From NCBI GenBank assembly GCA_900548895.1, contig URLZ01000004.1, forward strand, positions 1 to 64,000: a stretch of 64,000 nt of DNA. The letters are read 5' to 3'. Position 1 is the stretch's first letter. Each line of letters starts with the position of its first letter. This stretch comes from an uncultured Akkermansia sp. Lineage in GTDB: Bacteria > Verrucomicrobiota > Verrucomicrobiia > Verrucomicrobiales > Akkermansiaceae. This document shows, piece by piece, positions 43,019-50,548 of this stretch. The position numbers were made by a program, and so were the translations under genes. The notes under the pieces are model-generated. The model was given only the letters and a program-made list of their open reading frames with translations. It had not been told where the DNA came from and did not search any database.

Positions 43019-43051
43019 CAAAAAACAGATAACCCAACCCATACCCCAACC

Positions 43052-45763
43052 ATGGAAGAAGAAGATCTTTTCGGGAAGAGATTATTATGCTCCGTTTTCT
43101 ACCTGCCGAGCGGTGGTGCCCGAGTGTATCCCCAGTATGTGATAGAAGAAGACGGACGTTTCACAGAGATAAAGGAGGAAGACCGACGTAACATCTTCGC
43201 CCCGGAAGGATCTGTCTTTTTCCCTGAGCGAGACCTCGGAAAGTGGACCTTGGATCGAAGCGTGCTGGAAATGCGCATCAAGTCCTGCGGGTTGGCGGAA
43301 AATTTTTCTCCCGGCTTCCGTAGAGATGACAGGGTGGCCTATGTGACATCCGACATCCATCATACGGCCAATGCCTCTCTTTCTCCCTTCAAGTTTGAGA
43401 GCTCATTCCTCTGCGTCCCCGTGTCCGAGGAGTCTGCTCGGTTAAAAGAGAAACACTCGATCCCATTTTACGATCAATGTGAGATTCTGAAAGGCTTGTC
43501 ACACAGTATTTTCCTCGAATGCGTCGACGGTATGGTCGTCGGTCCCTTCAATTTTGAACTCGACGGCAAGGCGGGTCGTATTCTGCTGAGGGGAACGGTG
43601 CAAGAGGACTACAATGTGCGGTGTTACCCCTCGTATGTGCTGAGAAGGCTTCCCTTCCAGTCTAATGAGAAAACGATTCTCCGGATACTCCCCTTGGCAG
43701 AGCTCAGCAAGGTGAAATCCGTTTGGCAAAGCGAGTGCATACCCGACGAAGTGCTGCATGAAATACTGCTGAGTTGTCTTAAAACCAAGTCCAGCGACAT
43801 TGCCAACGTCAAGGCATTGCGAAATTCTCTCAACAGCGTTCTGCGTGACGCTTCCATCATCAAAACCAATCCGAGTCGAATCCGCAAATTCGAAGCCTAT
43901 TTGGGGAAGATTGATGATTATGAGAACTTCATCAATGCCCTTTCCTCCTACGTCAGCTCTAATTTCGATGCGGTTGTGATGCCCATCATCAGCAGCCGCG
44001 GGGACATTCGCAGGAAAATCACAGAAAAAGACGATTCCTATCAAAGCTTGAAGCAGCGCTGCGACAGAGCTGAAAAAGCGCAGTCAGAACTGCAAAAGAA
44101 GCTTGAAGAACAGAAAAAAAGGGGGCAGTCCCCCCGTCGCCCTCAAGAGACCGGCGGGTCTTATGAGTCTCAGGCTTCTGCGGGAGTCTCGGCGCAAATC
44201 GAGAACCTCAGGCATGAAGAGGCGGAGCTTCGGAATCGCATCAGTGATCGGCAGCAGCAACTGTCGAAACTCGAAGTTACGATCGGTGAAAAGCAGACCG
44301 AAGTAGAGCAGGCGCAGCGGGATCTCGCCGAGAAACAGCGAGAGGTCGAAGAGTGTAGGAAGGAGTTGGAAGAAAAGAAGATCGAGCTCGACGAGGTGAA
44401 AAATGAAACCGAGGATATGCTCAATGATCTGTGTGCCGATATCAAGAAACAAACCAAGAAATTGAACGAGGCAGCACATGAGTACAGGGACTCATCGACA
44501 TCGTTCGTTAAGTCCATGGATCGGCAGCTTGCCAAGCAAGTCATGTCGATTATGAGTGAGGCTTGGAAGAGAGAGGAAGGCCTCTTCGCGGACATGAACT
44601 CTGATGAGCTCGTTTCCCATGCAAACGCGAAACTCGACTCTGTTTCGGAAAGTGTCGAGGGAGGCGAGGAAGCGAAGCTCACACTTGATGATAGCCTGTC
44701 GCCGGAGATGGAGCCTTCTGAGCTCGCCTCCGTGCTTGTGGATCGGGTTAGTGAATACTTGCAACAGGCAGGTCGGCATGTCTCTCGAGATGAGGTGGTC
44801 AACTACCTCACCTGTATATCACAGGGATTTATAACAACGTTCGCAGGCAATCCCGGTTCCGGCAAGACCTCTCTCTGCAATCTTCTGGCTCGCTCACTGG
44901 GGTTGGTCTCGAAAGGACCGGAGTCTCATTTCGTCGAAGTCTCCGTCTCTCGAGGATGGACGTCATCCAAGGATTTCATCGGGTATTATAATCCGCTTTC
45001 TGAAAAGATGGTCAAGAGTGATGCCGCGGTTTACGATGCTCTTGACCTGACGCAAGCTGAGGACAGTCAGGAAGTTCCACCCATGGTGATTTTGCTCGAC
45101 GAGGCGAATCTCAGTCCGGTGGAGCATTATTGGTCCGATTTCCTCAGAAACTCCGATATCAATTCCTCTGCCAACCGAACCTTCTCATTGGGTGGAAACA
45201 AAGTGTGGAAAATCAAGGATCATTTGAGATTCTTGGCGACCGTCAACTATGACCACACGACAGAGGAACTTTCTCCCCGATTCCTCAGCCGTTCATGGGT
45301 TGTGATGCTTGATGAAGAGCTGGGCTCAGACGAAAGCCTTTCCGCTGAATGGGTGCTTCCCGAGCGGCCTGCCGTTCCCTACTGGGCTCTCCAAAAAGCC
45401 TTTGGTGCGACGCAGGGAAAAAACATGGATGACTCCTTGTCTGATCAATGGGAGTCTATCAAGGACATTTTAAGGCAATACGGCAGACCGATCATGCCTC
45501 GCTCAGAGAGAATGGTAACAGACTACATCCGCGTCGCTGCCCCCTATATGAGTGATGCGGGCAAATCTCTGGATTATGCGTTGGCCCAGAAAATTTTGCC
45601 GTCCATGAACGGAACGGGAGAGAATATCCGAAAGTGCCTGCAGGAGCTCAGTGAGTGGTGCGGCAAAACCATGAATACGATGCCGGAGACTTTGAAGCAG
45701 TTGCGGATCATGCTGGATCGAGGCAGCGAGAATATGAATATCTACCAATTCTTTGCCAGGTAA
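43052..45763 (+). CDS. McrB-like AAA+ protein with coiled coil
   Basis: Motor subunit of a two-gene type IV (McrBC-like) restriction system, 903 residues. Residues 1-300 match no domain I know and are the likely target-sensing part. Residues about 325-480 are a long heptad-rich coiled coil (EKAQSELQKKLEEQKK, AQRDLAEKQREVEECRKELE). The AAA+ module is about 560-800: Walker A FAGNPGSGKTS (about 598-606), SRGWTSSKDFIGYYNP as in McrB, Walker B MVILLDEANLSPVE, and ATVNYDHTTEELSPRFLSR with the arginine finger. The classical GTP motif MNTAD is replaced by NYD, so nucleotide preference is open. GC is clearly lower than in neighbours. It overlaps nothing and is 12 nt before the nuclease gene. Confidence 0.85.
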   Translation: MEEEDLFGKRLLCSVFYLPSGGARVYPQYVIEEDGRFTEIKEEDRRNIFAPEGSVFFPERDLGKWTLDRSVLEMRIKSCGLAENFSPGFRRDDRVAYVTSDIHHTANASLSPFKFESSFLCVPVSEESARLKEKHSIPFYDQCEILKGLSHSIFLECVDGMVVGPFNFELDGKAGRILLRGTVQEDYNVRCYPSYVLRRLPFQSNEKTILRILPLAELSKVKSVWQSECIPDEVLHEILLSCLKTKSSDIANVKALRNSLNSVLRDASIIKTNPSRIRKFEAYLGKIDDYENFINALSSYVSSNFDAVVMPIISSRGDIRRKITEKDDSYQSLKQRCDRAEKAQSELQKKLEEQKKRGQSPRRPQETGGSYESQASAGVSAQIENLRHEEAELRNRISDRQQQLSKLEVTIGEKQTEVEQAQRDLAEKQREVEECRKELEEKKIELDEVKNETEDMLNDLCADIKKQTKKLNEAAHEYRDSSTSFVKSMDRQLAKQVMSIMSEAWKREEGLFADMNSDELVSHANAKLDSVSESVEGGEEAKLTLDDSLSPEMEPSELASVLVDRVSEYLQQAGRHVSRDEVVNYLTCISQGFITTFAGNPGSGKTSLCNLLARSLGLVSKGPESHFVEVSVSRGWTSSKDFIGYYNPLSEKMVKSDAAVYDALDLTQAEDSQEVPPMVILLDEANLSPVEHYWSDFLRNSDINSSANRTFSLGGNKVWKIKDHLRFLATVNYDHTTEELSPRFLSRSWVVMLDEELGSDESLSAEWVLPERPAVPYWALQKAFGATQGKNMDDSLSDQWESIKDILRQYGRPIMPRSERMVTDYIRVAAPYMSDAGKSLDYALAQKILPSMNGTGENIRKCLQELSEWCGKTMNTMPETLKQLRIMLDRGSENMNIYQFFAR

Positions 45764-45775
45764 GGTCCTTCATTT

Positions 45776-48346
45776 ATGAAGATCGTCTTAACAGAGTATG
45801 GAAATGACGGCGGCAAACGCAGTATGGACATCCCGTTCACTGCGTCCGCCGACGAGGAAGAAATTTCCCTCTGCGTGGTGGAAAATGCGCCGTACGATGC
45901 GTTTCTGGACACGGAAGGTGAGAAGATCAGGTTGGCTACCTTGTATTTGGGGCAACAACCGAATGAAGAACTGGTCGCAAGGGCGTATGGCAATCAGGAC
46001 ATGCTCGGCAGGGACTGGATGCCCATTAAGAGCAAGCGACTTTTTACAGGCTCGATCGATGTTCTGCATCTGAGTCTCGCCGTTATCTATGAAGATAATC
46101 GCCAAGTTGTTCTCAGAACTCCTGATATTCTGTGCGGTTTTTCTTCCAAGTCGGATGAGCAAAACATCTGCAACATGGTGCGGGCTTTGCTTGAATGCGA
46201 GGACTTGGAAGTCAATGACGCCATGTATGGGACCCCCCATGCCTCGGTGTCCATGTTTTATGAAAAAGAGATTGCCGCAGAATCTCACCATTCCCTCAAG
46301 GCATATACTTCCTTTCTCAAAGAGATCGTGTTGAAGTATCGCGCCTGTGCCTCTTACCTCAGGCATAAGGCACATTCCCGAATTGTGAGCTCCGCATCCG
46401 TGATGCCTATGGAGCAGGTCAGGAGGATCAGTCTCCGGGAGCTTCAGTGGCTTTCACAAAACGCGGGCTCTTTGGAGAGGACGGAGCATCGCACAGGAAT
46501 CAGGGTGGCAGGAAAGGATTATGACGCTCGGCTCATTCAATCCTCCTGTGGTGTTGTCAGTTATGACGTTTACGAAAATCAGGTGATATGCAGCTTCCTG
46601 TTTGTCGTATACAACCGGGCTCGACGCCTACTGGCAGAGGAGTGGGAAAATATTAATAGAGCTAAGGCTGAGCTCAGAAGGTATGGGGCTATTCGCAGCG
46701 ATGTCGGAATCCCCATTCTGACGCTCAAGCAATACGCCATTGCGACTTACTCAAAGGAGCTGAATGAGTTTTCAAAATGCGTAGATGAATTGGAGGCCTT
46801 ATTTTTGTATTACCGCGGCATCTTCAAATGCAGGATTATTGACATGCCGGATCTTCCCCGGGCCACCGTCGTTCTGCTCCGACGAAGCGCCTATCACGAG
46901 ATATACGAATTAATCGTCAAGTGGTTTAAGCTCGGCAACATGAAGCTCGCGGGCAGCCAGCTTGTCTTTGATGTCAAGAATGCGTCGAAACTGTTTGAGT
47001 ATTATTGTTTGATGAGACTCTTGAAAAAGGCTAGGGATGAGGGTTTCGAGTGGGATCTTCAGGGGCCGACGCGCTACAGCTACCCGGCCCCGAATCCGAG
47101 ATACCTGCCCGATCGAGAGCTCAACAATACCTACGTTCTAGCGCGAGACGGCGTTAAGCTAACGCTGTACTATGCCCCGCTGATCTATGGCTACCTCCCG
47201 CTCTCGGAAGAGTCAGAACGACACTCAATGCCCAACGGGTTGACCTTGTACAGGACAACGCACGGGGATGTCGATCAGAATTTTTGGGAACCGGACTTTG
47301 TGATGGCCGTGGAGCACGGCGGAAGAAGGCAGTACGTCGTCCTTGATGCCAAATACTCCTACGGCCAATCGATTATATCACCCAGAGATAAGCAGGGGGC
47401 CCTCTCCAACATCATTGCAAAGTATTATTTGGAGACGGCGGCTTTTCATGGGGACGGAATCTGTATGGTATGGACTTTGCAGGGAAGATCCGAGCGTCAA
47501 TTTGTCAACCTCAATGAGTCTTCCGGTTTGTTGGAACGCTATGGCGCATGCCATTCATTCGGCAATTGTTCGATCAATACGGACTTGAAGATTGATTGCA
47601 TGGATCAGTTGTGGGAAGAGATCGGCAAGCTCATTCCCGAACTCAATACGGAGCAGCTCTCTGGTGCGAACAGGCTCTCGCATGCAGAGGCAAACACACC
47701 CCCTGCTCCTGAGCCTTCAGATGAAGGCACGGGTGTTGTTACGGATGCGGTGATGGTTCCACCAGCCGCCGCCGGAGGAGACGTAGAGCCCCAAACGAGC
47801 CAAGATGCGCTCCCTTCCTCGGAAAACGACTTTGCCTCAGAAGTCTCCCCTGCTGAGAATGGGGGGGACGTAGGAGGAGAGCGTTTTACTCCAAGTTATT
47901 ATCGGGAATTTTGGGCCTCTTTTCAGCAGTTCATGAAAAAATCGAGTTTCCCCTTGCCTTTGTATGAAAAGGTGGCTCCTCCCAAGTCGCAATACGACAA
48001 CATTGTCAACACAAAGACGTGCTTTTCCATGAGCTTGGAGTTGCCGGAAGGCGGTCTTGAACTCGGTGTTATAATTTCTCCAAATAAGAAGAAGAAAACC
48101 AAGTTTTCATCGTTCTGGGAGAGATTGAAGGATCATAGACTTGATGTCGAGGAGAATATTCGGAAAAATATAGGTGACCCCGTGCCTCTTCATTTCGAGT
48201 GGCGGGATTATCGCGGCGCGGGAGAGCTGAGGGTAAGCCGCCCCTTCTTCGGTTTCGAGAGCTCGGCAGCTCGCGAGGCGATGTTTACGTGGTTCAAGAA
48301 GGTAATGCTCAGCTTGCAGAAAGAGCTTCAAGCCCGTGCAAATTGA
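45776..48346 (+). CDS. McrC-like nuclease (DUF2357 / PD-(D/E)xK) with DUF4268-like tail
   Basis: Nuclease subunit partnering the McrB-like motor, 856 residues. Residues about 60-330 resemble the DUF2357 N-terminal region of McrC relatives that contacts the AAA+ ring. The nuclease core has KLFEYYCLMRLLKK (about 405), EPDFVMAVEH (Asp507) and YVVLDAKYSYG (Asp523, Lys525), i.e. PD-(15)-DxK, then LSNIIAKYY. After an acidic Pro/Glu linker (about 650-700) the last 150 residues (YYREFWASFQQFMKKS, FSSFWERLKDHRLDVEENI) resemble DUF4268, a domain associated with nucleases. That fusion is not part of classical McrC. GC is low, like the preceding gene. It probably shares the promoter at 42962. Confidence 0.8.
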   Translation: MKIVLTEYGNDGGKRSMDIPFTASADEEEISLCVVENAPYDAFLDTEGEKIRLATLYLGQQPNEELVARAYGNQDMLGRDWMPIKSKRLFTGSIDVLHLSLAVIYEDNRQVVLRTPDILCGFSSKSDEQNICNMVRALLECEDLEVNDAMYGTPHASVSMFYEKEIAAESHHSLKAYTSFLKEIVLKYRACASYLRHKAHSRIVSSASVMPMEQVRRISLRELQWLSQNAGSLERTEHRTGIRVAGKDYDARLIQSSCGVVSYDVYENQVICSFLFVVYNRARRLLAEEWENINRAKAELRRYGAIRSDVGIPILTLKQYAIATYSKELNEFSKCVDELEALFLYYRGIFKCRIIDMPDLPRATVVLLRRSAYHEIYELIVKWFKLGNMKLAGSQLVFDVKNASKLFEYYCLMRLLKKARDEGFEWDLQGPTRYSYPAPNPRYLPDRELNNTYVLARDGVKLTLYYAPLIYGYLPLSEESERHSMPNGLTLYRTTHGDVDQNFWEPDFVMAVEHGGRRQYVVLDAKYSYGQSIISPRDKQGALSNIIAKYYLETAAFHGDGICMVWTLQGRSERQFVNLNESSGLLERYGACHSFGNCSINTDLKIDCMDQLWEEIGKLIPELNTEQLSGANRLSHAEANTPPAPEPSDEGTGVVTDAVMVPPAAAGGDVEPQTSQDALPSSENDFASEVSPAENGGDVGGERFTPSYYREFWASFQQFMKKSSFPLPLYEKVAPPKSQYDNIVNTKTCFSMSLELPEGGLELGVIISPNKKKKTKFSSFWERLKDHRLDVEENIRKNIGDPVPLHFEWRDYRGAGELRVSRPFFGFESSAAREAMFTWFKKVMLSLQKELQARAN

Positions 48347-48510
48347 CATCCGACGGCTTCCCCCGCAGGCTGGGGGGGTATTGCAACGGCTCCCCCTCCT
48401 GCGTCGCGGCCGAACGGACTCGTGCCATAAGTTCACGTCATGGTGGCTGTCTGCGTTGCTGAGTGGTTGCGAGGTTGACATTGTCGTGGCTGCCCCCAGC
48501 GCATGGAGGG

Positions 48511-48537
48511 CGGAAGGCTGAAGGTGCACGCCTTCCG
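48511..48537 (+). terminator. hairpin after the mcrC-like gene
   Basis: A perfect 8-bp stem (48511-48518 with 48530-48537), 11-nt loop, no T tract. It may terminate the operon. Confidence 0.4.
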
Positions 48538-48580
48538 TGGGGTGATTTCGTGCGAAGTGTGGCATCCGCGGTAGATTTTC

Positions 48581-48608
48581 TTGCATTTGTGTCTTGTCTC
48601 TGTATACT
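48581..48608 (+). promoter_or_regulatory. promoter of the 48655 gene
   Basis: TTGCAT (48581-48586), 16 nt, TATACT (48603-48608). The leader would be about 40 nt. Confidence 0.6.
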
Positions 48609-48654
48609 AACTTAGTAGCAAGGGTTTCTAACCCGTACAAAAAAGAGTATAGTT

Positions 48655-48987
48655 ATGACAGATTATATCGTAGAGTCAGAGAGTAAGTGTGGGGCTAACC
48701 CTCGTCGCTGCTGGATGAACATAGGTGTTAACAAGCTTGAGCAAGCCGCTCGGGAAAAACAGAAATATTATTTTTCGTTCCGCATCGACGGGGAGGAAAT
48801 CCTATACAGCTGCCCGTCCGAAGAGCTGCTGATGGCTTTCAAGTCAAAGTCGGTGAGCATCATGGAGGGTTACGCGAAATATAGCTTTTACACAGACTAT
48901 GCCAACGGCCTTATTTTCGGTTCGGTTTCAGCCAATGACGTGACGCCGGTCATGCGATTGACGCAGGAAAGTCGCAAGCCGCTGTGA
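48655..48987 (+). CDS. 110-residue protein of unknown function, low GC
   Basis: The product (MTDYIVESESKCGANPRRCW at the start) matches no family I know. It is soluble-looking, mixed alpha/beta, with KYYFSFRIDGEEILYSC and GYAKYSFYTDYANGLIFG suggesting beta hairpins. GC and codon use match the McrBC-like genes rather than the chromosome, so it probably arrived with them. It has its own promoter and a hairpin after the stop. A role as accessory, regulator or toxin partner cannot be told apart from sequence. Confidence 0.6.
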   Translation: MTDYIVESESKCGANPRRCWMNIGVNKLEQAAREKQKYYFSFRIDGEEILYSCPSEELLMAFKSKSVSIMEGYAKYSFYTDYANGLIFGSVSANDVTPVMRLTQESRKPL

Positions 48988-49004
48988 TCTCATGCCCCGG
49001 GCCA

Positions 49005-49029
49005 GGAGGGAATGCTGAGGCTTCCCTCC
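49005..49029 (+). terminator. hairpin after the 48655 gene
   Basis: A perfect 8-bp stem (49005-49012 with 49022-49029) and 9-nt loop, 18 nt beyond the stop. T tract absent. Confidence 0.45.
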
Positions 49030-49247
49030 GAGATCCGGCCGTCGTGCCCGATTTGGGTGTGCCCTATTGAGCAAGTCGGGTCGAGTTGCCTCTCGTCTTG
49101 GGTGACTCGGCCGTGGCTTTGTCGTAACTCGCTGAATCTCGGCGGCTCGCATGCACGCGCGGCGGTGGGATAGGGGGCGGGCCGGAGTCTTCCTACTGCG
49201 GCTACTGGGCTGCGTCTACTGCGGACGCGTCGTTCCTCTTCGTGTCC

Positions 49248-50450
49248 TCAGAACCCCGAAAACTCCTCTTCGGCCGCGAGCAGGTGAAATTGCCCGTCGT
49301 CGCCGAGGCGGTAACAGTCCCCCGGCTCTATGTCGAAGAGATCGCGGAGCTCAGGGTGCAGCGCGGCGATGCGCGGCAGGTTGGTGAGCCGCAGTCGCGT
49401 CCCCTCCTCGCCGGCGGCTTCGTCCGCCGCACAGAGAAAGTTCAGCCCGCTGTCCCAGCCGCTGTTCAGCGGCGTGACGCCGTCGCGGTACACTTCCGTC
49501 ACCACGCCGTCCGGGCGGAGAGCCGAGACGGTCGCCCAGCACTGGAGCGGTCCGCTCTCGAGGCCCGACAGATCGGCCGTGCCTTTCTCTGCCCCCTCAT
49601 CGCGCTGCTCCTCGTCCACGGCGGTGCGGAGCGCCCACTCCACCTCGGCGTGACGATCCGTGTAGCCCGAGTGCAGCAGGTCGTGCGCAATGCAGTAGCT
49701 CACAAAATCCGTCAGGCTGCGGCAGCGGCGCAGCGCTTCGCCGTGCACGCGCTCCTCGGCGATCAGCGGGGCATCCGTCACCGCGTTGAGGCGCCGGCCG
49801 TCGATGAGCGTCAGCATGTCGGGTGTGCAGCGGTGCAGCAGCGCCTCGCGTCCCTCGCGCAGCAGCAGGCGAAGCTCCTCCGCAAAGAGCGGCACCACCT
49901 GCAAAAAGCTGACTCTCTCCTCCGCCTCGCCGTACAAATCCTCCAGAGGGCAGCTCTCTGCCCCCTCGGGAAAGGCCTGCGGCGGCAGCAGCACGGCCGC
50001 GCTGAAGTCCGTGCCGCTCGCCTGCATGAGATCCTCCGGCAGGTCGAAGCTGTGCCAGAGGCCGATGGGGGCGCCCGTTGCAAAGGGCAGGCGGGCAATC
50101 CGCCGCATGAGGGCAACGGGCCAACCGCAGGAGGGTTTCTCCCAGTCCTCCGCGCGGCCGGCCCAGCTCGGCGGCAGATTGACGAGCAGCTCGCAGCGGC
50201 AGGAGTTCCCCTCCTCATCGCGGAAGGAGCGAGCCCCCGCGCCCTGCGTCACCAGCGTATACATCTCGCAGCCCGGGGCGGGCGGAATGATGTGCACCCC
50301 GATCATCACCCAAGGGCTTTCCTCTTCGGGAATCACCAGCGTTGACTCGCCGAAGTAGTTCTCGATGTGCTCGCTGACGCACTCCTCCTGCTCCTCGGTG
50401 TAGAGAACGGGGGGTGTTGCGTCCTCGTTTCGGTCTTCAGGCGTGTTCAT
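49248..50450 (-). CDS. SUFU-domain / DUF2185-like immunity-type protein
   Basis: A 400-residue cytosolic protein. Residues about 15-215 resemble the suppressor-of-fused (SUFU) domain (YTLVTQGAGARSFRDEEG, LPFATGAPIGLWHSFDLP, VSFLQVVPLFAEELRLLL). A short middle region follows. Residues about 310-395 resemble DUF2185 (CWATVSALRPDGVVTEVYRD, NSGWDSGLNFLCAADE, IEPGDCYRLGDDGQF). Both domains are known from immunity proteins of bacterial polymorphic toxins. No toxin gene is visible beside it, so the immunity role is inference. It is a paralogue of the next gene, which lies 98 nt upstream on the same strand. Confidence 0.75.
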   Translation of the reverse strand: MNTPEDRNEDATPPVLYTEEQEECVSEHIENYFGESTLVIPEEESPWVMIGVHIIPPAPGCEMYTLVTQGAGARSFRDEEGNSCRCELLVNLPPSWAGRAEDWEKPSCGWPVALMRRIARLPFATGAPIGLWHSFDLPEDLMQASGTDFSAAVLLPPQAFPEGAESCPLEDLYGEAEERVSFLQVVPLFAEELRLLLREGREALLHRCTPDMLTLIDGRRLNAVTDAPLIAEERVHGEALRRCRSLTDFVSYCIAHDLLHSGYTDRHAEVEWALRTAVDEEQRDEGAEKGTADLSGLESGPLQCWATVSALRPDGVVTEVYRDGVTPLNSGWDSGLNFLCAADEAAGEEGTRLRLTNLPRIAALHPELRDLFDIEPGDCYRLGDDGQFHLLAAEEEFSGF

Positions 50451-50548
50451 CTTCAGTTGGGTTGTGTTTCTGAGTGGATCGGGGTGTGTTTCTGCGTTGG
50501 TCGGGGTGTTTCCGGGGCGATCAGGGGGGACGTTCCGCCGTCGGATGC

